Origin: Lota lota
Lineage: Eukaryota > Chordata > Actinopteri > Gadiformes > Lotidae
NCBI GenBank assembly: GCA_026745465.1
Contig: JACYXH010000826.1
Span: forward strand, 5,458,724 to 5,522,723
Direction: 5' to 3'
DNA: 64,000 nucleotides
Part shown: positions 49,560-62,470 of the stretch, in pieces
Numbering within the stretch: the first letter of the stretch is position 1
How the letters are laid out: each line of letters begins with the position of its first letter
Program-made: the position numbers and the translations under genes
Notes under the pieces: generated by a model
What the model was told of the DNA's origin: nothing
Database searches by the model: none
What the model saw: the letters and a program-made list of their open reading frames with translations, nothing else

Positions 49560-49690
49560 GACACCACAAAACCCCAACAACTGATTCAGGAATTGAACCC
49601 GTGACTTCGAGGTTACGGATTGCTCAACTCCGTCAGGCTTGCCGCTGCTTTCTCCAGTCAAACCGCAGACCGTGAAAATGGTGTTGCTCA
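49560..49690 (-). mobile_element. possible tRNA-derived SINE head
   Basis: On the minus strand GTTGAGCAATCCGTAACC is followed by CACGGGTTCAATTCCTGA, which carries a polymerase III B box (GGTTCAATTCC). A full cloverleaf cannot be folded by eye, so a SINE relic is likelier than a tRNA gene. Confidence 0.3.
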
Positions 49691-50134
49691 TGCTGGGTGA
49701 GGGTGAGTCGAAGTGCAGGACAGTGATCATTATAAAAGGTTAGGGTGACAGTTAGTGGTCTGCCTCAATGACTCCATTCACAATCCAACTTGCCCTTCAC
49801 AGCAAAGACCAGAGCACAGCTCGCGCTTATGGCTAACATAACTTCAAATTCAGCTTCAACTTCTCTGTGTCTTCTTTCTACAACAGAATTATCATTGAGG
49901 ACAAATTATTCACCCTTTTTCAGAAAATATTTAATTTCTTAAATTGACTTAAACAGTTCAAATAAGTCTTCTTAAATTGCAAAACACCAACAATGAACTC
50001 CAGTAAGATTTTATGGTATTTAGTTGGGCTTATAGTTTAAAGGTTCAAGTTGCTGAGTGGATTAGGAGACTACAAAATGATAACGCCTTTAAACCTATTA
50101 GCACCATGAAGTTTTTCTTATCAAACAATGTTTT

Positions 50135-50212
50135 TTGTTTTGATGTAGATACGGTGTGGTATAGGACGTTTCCCATCTGGGGTCAATTAAGTATTATCTT
50201 ATCTTTTAAACC
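50135..50212 (+). mobile_element. LINE 3' tail fragment
   Basis: TTTCCCATCTGGGGTCAATT followed by TATCTTATCTT has the same terminal layout as the copies at 40.9 and 41.3 kb. Only the end is recognisable. Confidence 0.4.
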
Positions 50213-50442
50213 AATGTTTGCCAGTTTGTGGTGTATGACATAGTGGCTATGTATCTAGAGTCTTTAAGGTCTGGAAGCTACAGCTCTCTCTGTGATATGA
50301 GGAACATGTCCCTGAAAAGCAGTTGGGACATTTTCAATCACTATACAGAAATTAATATTCTAATTTATACATAAACAGCAGATATCTACTAGAACTGCAA
50401 TTTTTATGTCCTTCACTTTTGTTTATTCTGCTTTCCCCCACT

Positions 50443-50444
<2 letters not shown>

Positions 50445-50498
<54 letters not shown>
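50445..50498 (+). repeat. (TA)n microsatellite
   Basis: Pure TA run of about 54 bases. Confidence 0.98.
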
Positions 50499-50502
<4 letters not shown>

Positions 50503-52282
50503 TGTTATGAAATGTTTAGATGTTTTACTATATTAAGCTTAGCCAACATGTATTGTTACCGAGCCATCCTAGAAGTGTCATTAACATTATTTGTTTTATA
50601 AACTCTTTTCTATTTCCCACTGGCTTTGTAGCAGTTTTTAGTTGAGGTCTTTAGCTTTAAGGTCAGGCTTTGAAATGGTAGCTACAAGCTTTTCAAGATC
50701 TTAGATTTGATAAAGGACTGTACGTCATTTCCATTGGACACAGGTTTCAATGCATATGTGAGGTATACACAGCACATACAGGAGTACCAGTCAATAGTAA
50801 ATAGACATTTAGGACCTTTCACTTCTAAGAAGATCCAGAATAAGATTACCATCAGTACTTAACTATCTGGAGATCCGTTCTAAATAACATGTAGGTCAGA
50901 ATTACTTTTTTGAGTGTGTGAGCTCAATATCAACCATCACTGAAGCAAATTGAACGATTTTAATGAAATAAAATACTAAAATAAGCTTATAGCCTAATTT
51001 AATTGACCACTAATCTTGTTAGTAATCGGTTCACTATTTAAATGAATGTATGAATTCACACAACTGCAGGTTTAAGAGGGTAACATTAAAATGATTGCAA
51101 AATATGGCATATTTCAAATAGATGTGTTGTATTCTTCGGCTCTTTAATTAACCTTGACATGCCCATGGCCTCAATGACAGTATTTATATTCTTAAAATCT
51201 ACTGAAGCAAAAAATGTGAATGTTGTAGCATTTATCCAAATAGCACATCAGCTGAAAAATAACAAGTATTACATTTTGATATTATTGTATTTGAACATTA
51301 AAAACAACAAATAACTACCTTAAATAGCCCAGAATCCCAGTATCCACAAATAAACAAGCTCCTCCTTATCATGCTATGAATTAAAAAATGATGTCCCTTG
51401 ATTATAGAATGCCTTTAGGTCGGGCAGAACAACGGTTGGGAGTAATAAAAGCCCCAAATGATCCATGTGAATGGGCCCCGCATCAGCTGAAATTAGTTTA
51501 CTGGGAAATATCCGCTTCTATTATTAAAATATGCACTTGGACTGCTGTTCAACAACTGAAAAAACAGATTCCACACACACTCACACACCCAAATACTCCG
51601 CCAGTACAAACACAGCTAGACTAACAACAAATCCCCATCAGGCTGTTAGGAGAGGCCTTCATCACCGCCGCAATCAACGTGCTCCACTTCATGCTTCATA
51701 ATCACTGTGCTCACTAAGCTGCCACTTGAGCGCCCATGCTCTGCCTGCAGCACCCAGGCTCCTCCTCCTACTCCTCCTCCTCCTCTCTCCCCCCCGGAAT
51801 CAATCCCAAGTCCCCCCCCCCCCTTCCATCCCCATGAACCCTGGACCTTTCAGCCCTGCTCCTGCTCCACATCTCACCCAGACCCGATTGGATTGGATCG
51901 ACCGACCACCCCCCTCCCCAATCTATGCGGCCATCTTCTCCAGCTTCTTCTTCCTCCTCCTCTTCTTCCTTCCTCGGTGGCTTTGCGCTCATTAGGTTAA
52001 TTGGTGTTTCACCCCTAGATCAGCAGCTGAGGATGGCTCAATTTAGGGCTTGCTGGAGGAGAGAGATTAGTCCTGGGGTAACCGAGGAGGTTTGTATCCC
52101 CCTGTAGTCCACACTCTGCTGGGCCCTAATGCCTCTTCGTGGCCCTGGACCACAAAGGCAAAAAAAACAATTTCACACAGAGGGCACTTTGGGGGGAAAA
52201 AACCGCCCAGAGATCTGGCCCAGTTTGACTCCACCACGCGCAGTACACCTCGGGCGGCAACCTTGGGACAAAGCACAAAAAC

Positions 52283-52308
52283 GGGGGGGGGGGGGGGGGG
52301 GGGGGGGG
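52283..52308 (+). repeat. poly-G run (26)
   Basis: Homopolymer of 26 G. Confidence 0.97.
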
Positions 52309-52812
52309 CGACGACACCATTTTGAGAGAGCATAGTGGTTGGAGGAGTGGATTTGTGAAGTAAAGCATACCGGTGCTATTTCCCACAGTAAGTGGCTGAT
52401 GGATTCTTTTCTGTGAAAAATGCAACTTTGGCTCGAAGTTCCATTAGCAATGGCGAGGAGGTGGAGGACATTTCTTTGGCTTTTACAATGTGCCAGGGTA
52501 TAGCGGGCCCTGCCATGATTGAATCATAGCCATAATAGCAGAAGGTAGAGCCCTGCTGTGAAGCCAAGTCCTTCCTGTTCTCCTCGCTCAGCGTGGGAAC
52601 AACACTCGGCAAAACCTGCCTTCCAATTGGTGCATAAAGGGAGGCCACAAAAGGATAGTGACCAGCGCACAGACACAGGTAGTAAGTGCTGTTTGTGGCT
52701 AAAAGTACAATTTTATTTTAGTGAGGGCTAACAGCATAGAGCAAGTTGTAAAATGAATACAAAGCCCCAGGGAGCTTGTTTTTCGCAAATCGTGCACATA
52801 GGCAGGGTTTTG

Positions 52813-52879
52813 TTATCATCGTATTCTAAATATGATGATGATAATAAATATTATCATCGTGTCCTAATCACGATGATAA
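52813..52879. repeat. tandem pair of hairpins
   Basis: A perfect hairpin TTATCATCGTG/CACGATGATAA with a 7-base loop (52851-52879) is preceded by a degenerate copy (52813-52844) with the same start and end. Confidence 0.8.
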
Positions 52880-53796
52880 AGCTAATGGCCAAATTAAACC
52901 ACAATTAAGATGATTTAGAAGATTGATTAGAATAGATGCTGTTTTTTCTAACTTTTTCATCCATGAATCAGTTAGCTATTCAGTTAATAAGTAGCTAGTG
53001 CAGAGTTAAGATGTGTAGCTACTCAGCACTCCACAAATAACATTTCATTTTTGCCATTGTTCAGTTATATTTGTTAGATGTTTAAATTAGAAATATGAAA
53101 AATTTACGTAAAGTTTAAACTACCTACAGCAGTGAAATAAATTACTTGTAATTGGGTTTAGTGCTGGGCACCCACTGAATCAGATCAATACTTTGACTCC
53201 AGCAACAAGCATGCTAGCGAACAATTTGACACACTACGAAGCGAATACTTTACGACCCATGATGGACATAGGCAGAAATGGTAGTTAATGTTGAAAGCTG
53301 TCCAAGTATACTTTGATGCCAATGTTGTCCTTAGAGTAGCATAATAAGGACACTACTAGCCCTACCCCTCTGTATTGACCTTTTCAACCAGCATCTCAGC
53401 TTACATTGTTCTGCCAAAGATAACCATCCACACTGGTTTCAGAGATTGTAAACGTTTGACATCAAAAGGGTGTGTGAGGACATGGTACTCACAAGCTAAT
53501 CTCAAAACAGAAATGATCTGTTGTACTGCCACATTCTTAGACACACTGACTAACTAATCGCTTATTTTGCCAACCCAAAAATCAAATGTCCTTAAAATTG
53601 TAGGCCTGAGCTGCGCCAACTAATTGGGAGTACATCACGTTTTGAAGTGTGTTGACAACATAACACAAAGACGCAGGTTCGCGCACGCTCAAATAAAGCG
53701 AGACATTCCACATGCGCTCTAACTGTGATCAACGTCATTTTGCACGGGCGAGCCCTGAGGAACTCTTGTTCACGTCATTAACAGCCCACCCATTTG

Positions 53797-53798
<2 letters not shown>

Positions 53799-53840
<42 letters not shown>
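53799..53840 (+). repeat. (AC)n microsatellite
   Basis: Pure AC run; degenerate CACA/CAGA sequence continues to 53990. Confidence 0.97.
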
Positions 53841-53843
<3 letters not shown>

Positions 53844-54664
53844 ACAGATAGAGAAACACTGCGTCACAAACAGAGACACACACACACACACTCAGATGCA
53901 CACTCAGATACAGATACACATCTTAACACACAGATAGACACACATACACACTCACAAAGACAGACAGACAGAAGGACACACACACAAACACACTGTCTGA
54001 CAAGGGGGTGGGGGGCACAAAGGGCTGACTGGCTGTGTTTGTAATCTTAGCAGGAAGCTACAGAAGGAAGGAATGATTGTACTTCCTCAAACGGGCCATG
54101 TAGAATCAAAGAGGTTGGAGAATGAGAGAGAGAAGGGGCGGGTCTTATATTCTCACTCTGTGTGTGTTTTGACTGGAGCCAGCCAAGCAACGCACACTAT
54201 GGGACACATGGCCGCTCCTTGGCAGTGTAAAAAGCCTGTCTTGTCTCATCATTAACCTCTCGTGTGGTGCACGCAGTTCTCCAGGCTCACACATTACACC
54301 ACCTAAACTTGTTCTACGCTATTAACTACCACATCCTAATACACCCAATGGAACAAACAATGGCATGTTGGATTAAACAAAACACTGTTAAGAGGGAACT
54401 TGAGTATTCTTTTCTCCTTAAGGACACCCGCACACTCTCTCTCTCTCCCTACAGAGCAAGTGTTCATACCACTCTCTCTCTGGCAGAGAGAGATAGAGAG
54501 AGAGGGCTGTGTCTTGGTTGGCAGTCATGGTTCTCAGGGCCAACTAAAGCCCATTACTGTAGCTGAGCCCAGAAGTTATCAGGAGCTTAAGTCCTTTACA
54601 GAAAGCCAGTCCAGTTATTGTAACCTCCAATATATGGATTGGTGATGGTCCAACATTTATTAGG

Positions 54665-54791
<127 letters not shown>

Positions 54792-55029
54792 GTGCTTCAG
54801 AGGCAGAGGTCAGAGGGTGAAGGGGAAAGAGAAAAAGAAGAATAGAACAGAATAGAACAGCATAGTATTAAATATAAATTGAACCACACAGAAAAATACA
54901 AGCTTGTTTGAATTGCACATTCTGACAAATGTGAGTGTGGTTTAATGGTGATGAAGAAAGACACAAACATGTAAAGATGTCTGAATCAAAGCTTAGATTC
55001 TCTAAACTCTCGATAGCAATTTTTTGTTG

Positions 55030-55031
<2 letters not shown>

Positions 55032-55122
<91 letters not shown>
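55032..55122 (+). repeat. (GT)n microsatellite
   Basis: Pure GT run of about 91 bases. Confidence 0.99.
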
Positions 55123-55318
55123 TGTAAGTAAGAAAGGAATGTGAATTTAAAAGTTAAAGGTGCGCAGTGCCTTGGTCCAGAGCACTGGAGCAAAGTGTTG
55201 ACCATTGTAGAAGTATACATATTGGCTATTGCACTGATCCAACCTCTGTCCTTTACTGGAGTGTGTGTTGGGCATGCTTATGATTAACAGCAACTTGCTG
55301 CCCCAGCGTTGCCCTTTA

Positions 55319-55454
<136 letters not shown>

Positions 55455-56128
55455 TTAGCCTCTTGTGCTGGTTGTACTCGACCCTGCCTTACCTGAAGAG
55501 GCATCTTAGTGACCATCGGGCTACTAGACTCTAAGGCCTGCATGTCCTTCTGTACAAAAGCCCTACTAATCTCCTCTGCCCTGAAAGTCCCGACACCGAA
55601 CATCCCTTTATTACCAGTCCGGCTAGGAACCCTGTCTCCGCCATGACAAGCCTGTCGAGAGACACCTTCTATTGCTATTAGAGCAACCCATTTGCACCTA
55701 TTGCAACCCATTCCTCTACGAGAGATTTGGACATGTTGAAAGCATTGTAAGCTTATATGACATATTAGTGCATATTCAGCATTCATTTTAAAGCTGTGCG
55801 TGTTAAATCAGGTTAACTACTAGTGTCATGATAGCATTCAAATGACGGGGAATTTTCCAAATGTTCTTGGAAATGTGAAGAGAAACCAAGGATAATAGTT
55901 TGAGGACTCCGGGGAGAACAGCAATTACGCACACCAATGCGACCACAATTGTAATATGGGTTTGTGACATGTGCATTACATAATTTGGCACGCATAACCC
56001 CGGGCATATGGCAAAATAAACTAGGCTATATATGGCATCATTGAAGAAAACAAAAAGATTACAGTATTGTACTTTTTTCCTCTTTTACCGCATATATATG
56101 TTCCTCCCTGGGACATCTTCAGCTCTTC

Positions 56129-56129
<1 letters not shown>

Positions 56130-56159
<30 letters not shown>
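56130..56159 (+). repeat. poly-C run (30)
   Basis: Homopolymer of 30 C, then CCCCCA units to 56182. Confidence 0.97.
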
Positions 56160-56698
56160 ACCCCCACCCCCACCCCACCCCCTTGCGACGCAAACCTCAG
56201 TCTTCAAACGGGTAGCTTAAACACAATTTATGGCGTGATAAAGTTTGCATTAAAGTTGACATGCACTTCTTTAAGATGGAATCCATTTAACGAAATGAAG
56301 AGAAATGGCATCAGATCCAAAGTGACACTTGTCATAAATCGTGTGGACAGTTCCTAATGGACTGTCAGGACTGTTGCGCACATGAAACACGACAACGCGT
56401 TGTGCCGCGGGCTACAACACGTCCCCACGTAAAGTCCATGAAATATGGCTGTAGCCATGATATAACACTATGTTTATATGATAAGAATGTTGTAACTTGG
56501 CCAACTGCAACACGGCGTATCCTTGACGATACTGAAAGAGACGAAGCCTTGACGAGTTGCGAATATCCCAAGACTGCACAATCAACTGTCTTAAAACGTA
56601 TTCAATACAATTACACAGCCACGGTAGTACGCAGGAATAGGTAACAAAAACCACGAACATAAAAATTATCAACACAAGCTTGTAAAGAAGTGACTTAC

Positions 56699-56940
56699 CA
56701 AGCAGCACTGTATCCACATCTGTTTGGTGAGACAGGAGATGTCAACGATTTACACACATACGTATGTAAAATGTACAGAGTTAGTGCAACGTGACCAAAA
56801 ACTCTCTACAGTCACAAAGTCACTAGGCTGTCAATAAAACAAAATATTTCCTCTTGACGTAGAGGGTAACTATTTAGTTATATGGCAAACGATACACTGT
56901 AAATGGTGTCTAATCTATCCGGAGTGGCATTGCTTTATGA
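56699..56940 (-). promoter_or_regulatory. candidate distal mef2d promoter and non-coding leader exon
   Basis: On the minus strand a textbook donor (GCTTG then GTAAGTCA) ends a repeat-free stretch at 56699. Just upstream, two CCAAT boxes at 56956-56960 and 56987-56991 are spaced 31 bp, a spacing typical of NF-Y-bound promoters. There is also modest CpG content around 56.35-56.55 kb. The strand fits mef2d, but I have no transcript evidence; a different gene or no exon at all is possible. The right boundary is a guess at a transcription start. Confidence 0.3.
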
Positions 56941-56955
56941 TTGACATGTGCCGGA

Positions 56956-56991
56956 CCAATAGGCGTGTGCTGGTCACGTTGCTTAACCAAT
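56956..56991. promoter_or_regulatory. paired CCAAT boxes, 31-bp spacing
   Basis: Two CCAAT pentamers in the same orientation (GACCAATAGG and AACCAATCAA) lie 31 bp apart. NF-Y binds CCAAT in either orientation, and double boxes with about 31-33 bp spacing are characteristic of NF-Y promoters. Assignment to a gene is inferred. Confidence 0.4.
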
Positions 56992-57794
56992 CAAGTCATC
57001 AGCGGTGAGTACGAAGGTAGGAGTAGGAAGGACTGGTGGCGACATCATGTGTTAAGAGTGTATATCCCTCCGCTTCTCATGTTTTGAAAGCTTTAGATTT
57101 TCTATTCCTGTTTGTTAAAGTTAATTTGTCGTAAATCAAATCTCTCTATGTTATGATAATATTCTTAATTTCATAGTGCAGTGGTATTACTAGTTTGTTA
57201 GGGAATTTCAATAAAATAAATGCACGGATAATTGTAATCATACAATCATACAAATATGGTGACACTGTGAACATCGTAATTGTCTAGGGTTACAAAACTT
57301 GTATCAAGGAGTCCCTAGCGTCAATTAAACCAGCTGTTGCCTCCGATTTAACCGTAGTAAGTAGCCAGTAGGTCTATACATCTGTAATTTCTAAAGACGC
57401 ACAAGACTAAATAATTTCTACGTAAATCAAACTATTCAGAGCTCAGAATGAACAACAGAAATCATGGGAAATAACACTGTAAGTGTCAGCAAAATGTAAC
57501 GATTATATTGGAAAACTATGGATGTATAATTTGCCATAAACGTGAGTCCAAGCAGACCGCCCTACTTTGTCAGTGGCAACCAGCGGAAGAACATGGTGTT
57601 TACAGTGAGTCTGGCAGTGAGTGTTCTCGGACACAGCTTGCTGTAGCACATGTCACTGGACGCCGTGTATTAATTAATGTTAACTTTTATGCGAACTCAC
57701 ATTTGTCAATTTTAGAAGAGGACTGAACGAACTGTGAGCAGAACCACTGTTTCTGTTACATTCTATACACTTTCAAGGCGGGTCAGACGCCCAC

Positions 57795-57915
57795 TACGTC
57801 ACTTTTCATCGGTCAAGACCAAATGGTTTGGCTGGGAGATTTAAAGTCGTAGTCAAGTGAAGGGCGGAGTGGTGTGTTTTCGTGCAATCGAGTTTTTTGT
57901 TTAGTTTTATTTAAG
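57795..57915 (+). promoter_or_regulatory. candidate plus-strand core promoter with short leader exon
   Basis: In order on the plus strand: a CRE-type TACGTCAC at 57795-57802, a TTTAAA box at 57840-57845, a GC box GGGCGG at 57862-57867 and an AAG/GTGAGA splice donor after 57915. The arrangement resembles a promoter with a short first exon pointing away from mef2d. No downstream exon was found, so this is weakly supported. Confidence 0.2.
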
Positions 57916-57973
57916 GTGAGATAGGTCAACTGCATGCGTATATGTGAAATATCTCGTGTCATGGCTGTTGGGG

Positions 57974-57974
<1 letters not shown>

Positions 57975-58005
<31 letters not shown>
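57975..58005 (+). repeat. poly-G run (31)
   Basis: Homopolymer of 31 G. Confidence 0.97.
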
Positions 58006-58006
<1 letters not shown>

Positions 58007-58176
58007 GTTAGAAGTTGTGCAACACGTGGAGAGACAACCTGCACAATGGACTCGACTGACTGCCGCTCTGCCACAGAGACGGCAATCTGTGAGCCCTTGA
58101 TCACACACAGCCCTCGTGTTCCGCCGTGGAGCGACAGATGACGCGAAAGAAATGGTCTCACTATCGTATTAGTTGA

Positions 58177-58377
<201 letters not shown>

Positions 58378-58462
58378 CGCAGTGAGTTTCATGCTTTACA
58401 TAAGGAGCTTATGCGTTGGGGTTTGGATACAAACAGATGGGGAGGACTTCCTGCATGGACAC

Positions 58463-58463
<1 letters not shown>

Positions 58464-58495
<32 letters not shown>
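58464..58495 (+). repeat. poly-C run (32)
   Basis: Homopolymer of 32 C, the longest homopolymer in the window; GTC trinucleotides follow at 58504-58518. Confidence 0.97.
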
Positions 58496-58944
58496 AGATG
58501 GAGGGTCGTCGTCGTCGTCCCGTCCCCCCTCCCAGAGTCAACTCACTACCGCAGGATCTTAATGACAACAAACACCCACAAGAGCAGTCTAATCTTCTAT
58601 GGGGGATATTGAACTAAAGTTGTTAGTGCCTTGAGCTGTGGGCTCCCAGGGTAGAGGAGTGGTATAGAAATGTAATATAAGCTGTGGAATTGTTAAATAT
58701 TGGTTTAGATAAGAAGTGTGGTCATTTTTGGATCAGGTACGTGGTTCCAAAAGGTGCCATCTGGGATGAATAAAGCACATCCAAACCTGATGTTTTAACT
58801 TTTCCATATCTTGATTTCTCCCCTCAAAGGAGAGTGTTGCGAGATAAACTGATATTTGGATTGTGGTGTAGACCTACTACCAAACTAAACACAGCTGTCT
58901 TTCAAGACTTATCCTGGCCAATCAAACCTTTTTTTATGGCAAGG

Positions 58945-58945
<1 letters not shown>

Positions 58946-58992
<47 letters not shown>
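58946..58992 (+). repeat. (AC)n microsatellite
   Basis: Pure AC run. Confidence 0.97.
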
Positions 58993-58998
<6 letters not shown>

Positions 58999-60059
58999 CA
59001 TATACACACACAACACACACAGACTTAAAAAGTGATTTGACTTTAAAAAGACTGAATTGTCTTCTTTTTTTTGTCAAAAGAAAAATTAATTGTTACTACT
59101 TCTGAAATCTCTCTCTCTCCCTCACTCTCTCTCTCCCTCTCCCTCTCCTAAAGAAAACAACCCACTAAGAGATACTCCTTATCTAACAGTTAGCTCATAT
59201 ACATGATGTTCCTCTTATTAGATAACACACTTTCCTGTGAAACAAGTGAGGATAGCTTTCCAGGGATCAATAAAGTGTGATATTATATGACATGAGCACC
59301 CCTGACCAACTGCTCTAACCTTTTAGGTTAGCTTGCTGTGTTTATTTCATTAAATGTAGTTTCAATGGCTTATTTGTTATTGAAAAGTGCCATTTGTCAC
59401 TACATTTGTTACATTTTATAATTAGTATTGTAGCTTAATAGTAGGCCTATTAACATATTTTATACTATGTTTCCAATAGTATTGAAATTATTGGAATAGT
59501 ACCGTTGTTATTTGTTTTGCCCTTCCTTCCTTGTCTTTGTACTATCCTTTATGCAAAGAGCCCCCATTTCGTAAAAAATGTAGGGATGGCATTTTAGACC
59601 AAGAAATTACAGTTTTGTCGCCCCCTGTTGTAAAGAAAACGCCTTAACACCAACTATTTTGTTTTGTTTTATCCCAAATCATGTACGAAGAAACATATTT
59701 AACTTATGTTAATGAGTAAAAAAATGTAGTACTGTACAATAGTACAATAGTACTATGATGGTACTATGATGGACCCAAGGTAATTTGTGTCTGTAATTAA
59801 GTTAAGGTGTAATTAGGTACTCGAAGGTATGACAAGGTTTTAATGAAGAGATTAATCACCAATCCACCTGTTTGTGTACAATTAATGTGTGATCACTTTT
59901 TTTTGACCATGTTTCATTGGTGCTTAGGCCTACATCTCCAACCAAGTAGGAGTTGGACAAGTACAAATGTTGTTTATTACTTTTTTGGATGAAAGACAGA
60001 ACTGTCTAATATTTTCATAATTTTTTTGCATTCACATTAATATTGCAACTACTCATATT

Positions 60060-60212
60060 GTGTATATAGATATCTACCGAAAAGTATTTATTTTGTATTA
60101 TTTTGTAGACTCTTAATTTCTTCTACTGTCCTGTACTTTCTGCTGTGATGCCCAAATATACCATCTGTGATTATTAATGTGCCTTGGTCTTATCTTAGTC
60201 TTTTCTTATCTG
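60060..60212 (+). mobile_element. LINE 3' tail fragment
   Basis: An AT-rich stretch ends in GCTGTGATGCCCAAATATAC, then ATTATTAATGTG and a TCTTATC-rich tail, matching the degraded 3' ends seen at 41.3 kb. The assignment is tentative. Confidence 0.35.
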
Positions 60213-60944
60213 AAATGATACATAACTGCAATCCTCAGTCCCCCTACACAGGCTTCCCTCAGTTGAATGCATGGCAGACCAGAAGTGTGAAATCCTGTTA
60301 TATAATCCTCTGCGTCACGCCATTCCCCTGAGATTCATTTAAATCAGATTGCAGACATTAAGAATATTCAAACACAGCTACACAGTTCATAGTCTGTCAT
60401 GCTCTTTAAATTTGCACTGTTTGCAAGGTTTTCTGCCGACAAATGTAATGAAAGAATAATACATAAATAAAGATAAAGGTCAGTCGGTTTATTAACTCAA
60501 GTTGTGGTAAAAAATATAAAAGTAAAGTAAAAACTAAAACTAAAACTAAAATGTCATCAGTGTGTTTGTATAAGTAACAGTGAGGTTTATTTCAGATTTC
60601 TCCATTAAATTGAAGATACAAACGTTTTAATTATGTTGACAAACTAAATAATTTTCACACCTTAGCTGTGAATTTTCACACAACTCCCACAATCATTTGC
60701 TCACATTTCGACAGGACCATTAACGGTTATACTGTATAGTCCTATAGTGGTGGACCCCAATCTGTGTTTCTACTGATTTCAATGAAAATGAAGAGTTTAT
60801 CAATAAAAACCCGGAGAAGACATGTTTCCATCCCTTCGTGAATAACTGAGATCTCTCAAAAGGTTGCAAACATCTGATACGAAGAAGAGGACCAGACATC
60901 AGTCTCCTCATAACAGGAAACAAGTCTCAGATTACTCATTACAG

Positions 60945-61078
60945 CACAATAACCTAGGTCTCTGGAATCAACTCGTATGGTCTGTAGAGCTCCATATTAA
61001 CACAATAACCTAGGTCTCTGGAATCAACTCGTATGGTCTGTAGAGCTCCATATTAACACAATAACCTAGGTCTCTGGC
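60945..61078 (+). repeat. 56-bp tandem repeat, 2.4 copies
   Basis: Units start at 60945, 61001 and 61057 (CACAATAACCTAGGTCTCTG). The two full units appear identical, indicating a recent duplication. Confidence 0.9.
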
Positions 61079-61328
61079 ATACACCCAGTCCGTTTTGAGG
61101 TTTTGATTGGAAAATGGATTAGAAAATTACCTCCGTGAACAATTTTGTAAGCGCTATACTAGGTAATCTGTGAGTTTGTGACACAAGTGTGTATTTAAAG
61201 GGGTCTGGACATGATCCGAGTCGTGCTCATCAGAAAAGAATTCTGGATACATGGTGCAACTGCTGCAGCTCTTCACTCTTCATAGTTCAATGAAGAGGGA
61301 TAAAACTTGTTTATGAGCTGTATGAGCT

Positions 61329-61330
<2 letters not shown>

Positions 61331-61379
<49 letters not shown>
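61331..61379 (+). repeat. (AC)n microsatellite
   Basis: Pure AC run. Confidence 0.97.
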
Positions 61380-61380
<1 letters not shown>

Positions 61381-61659
61381 TCAATAAAATTATAACAAAA
61401 TACACTGTGTTATATACACACGATGATACACAATCACATAATATTGTGTAGATTATGTGTTTGACCTCTCGTGATCAAGGCCTTTACCTTGTCCACTGTT
61501 GGCTATTGTACGTATGATGAAGTTATTTTCATATATCTGTCATGACAAACACCCGGCCTGAAACCAGACTCATTTGTGGGGAATCCATTTGTGGTTTTTG
61601 CCCATAACCTTGTTTATAAATGCCTAGTTTTTCTTATGTGCAATGAAACACACCATGCA

Positions 61660-61660
<1 letters not shown>

Positions 61661-61724
<64 letters not shown>
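61661..61724 (+). repeat. (GC)n followed by (AC)n
   Basis: Five GC units run directly into 27 AC units; the same compound design as at 8549-8656 in the other orientation. Confidence 0.98.
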
Positions 61725-61728
<4 letters not shown>

Positions 61729-62168
61729 CTACACAAACACATTTGTGAAATCAAATAGTTTCATGTTCTCAGAAACTGGCCCTTCAACTGAGGGTCCGCA
61801 TCAGTAGGGGCCAATAAGGCCCCTTGATCCCCTCCTCTAGGGCCTGTCATATCACGGAGCTCTGGATCATGCAGGCAGGATTATAGTTTTAATCTGGAGA
61901 GGAAGAGACAGAATCCAAACGAGTCTGTCAAATGAACTTCCTCCGATCATTCAATTTAAAGTCTGCTTGATAGCATGACCTTATAATGTGAAAAAAAACC
62001 TTGTAAAGCCCTGCTCACCCACCACATCAAGACCTCCACATGTTATATCGAGTGTGTTATTTATCTGTCATCATGGAGTCATTGTGGTCCTTAGTCTGAT
62101 CTGGTAAATAACACAGTGTGGCTTCCATGGCCACCAATCTCACTACAGCACAGCGTCCTGATCTTGTA

Positions 62169-62470
62169 CCATTTCAAACATCCAGTGGTACAGTAAGTGT
62201 TTTAGCTTGTTTACCATTCCAAACACCCAGTGTTACAGTGAGTGTTTTAAGCTTGTCTACCATTCTAAAAATCCAGTGGTACAGTAAGTGTTTTAAGCTT
62301 GTCTAATATTCTAAACATCCAGTGGTACAGTAAGTGTTTTAAGCTTGTCTAATATTCTAAACATCCAGTGGTACATTACGTTTTTAAGTCTGTCTACCAT
62401 TCTAAACATCCAGTGGTACAGTAAGTGTTTTAAGCTTGTCTACCATTCCAAACATCCAGTGGTACAGTTA
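62169..62470 (+). repeat. 46-bp tandem repeat, about 6.5 copies
   Basis: The unit contains CATCCAGTGGTACAGTAAGT then GTTTTAAGCTTGTCTA. Units differ by scattered substitutions; each carries a splice-donor-like CAGTAAGT except one altered copy. Confidence 0.9.

Noticed and set aside
49560-49690. tRNA gene
   Set aside because: A B box is present, but no convincing acceptor stem or full cloverleaf; treated as a possible SINE head.
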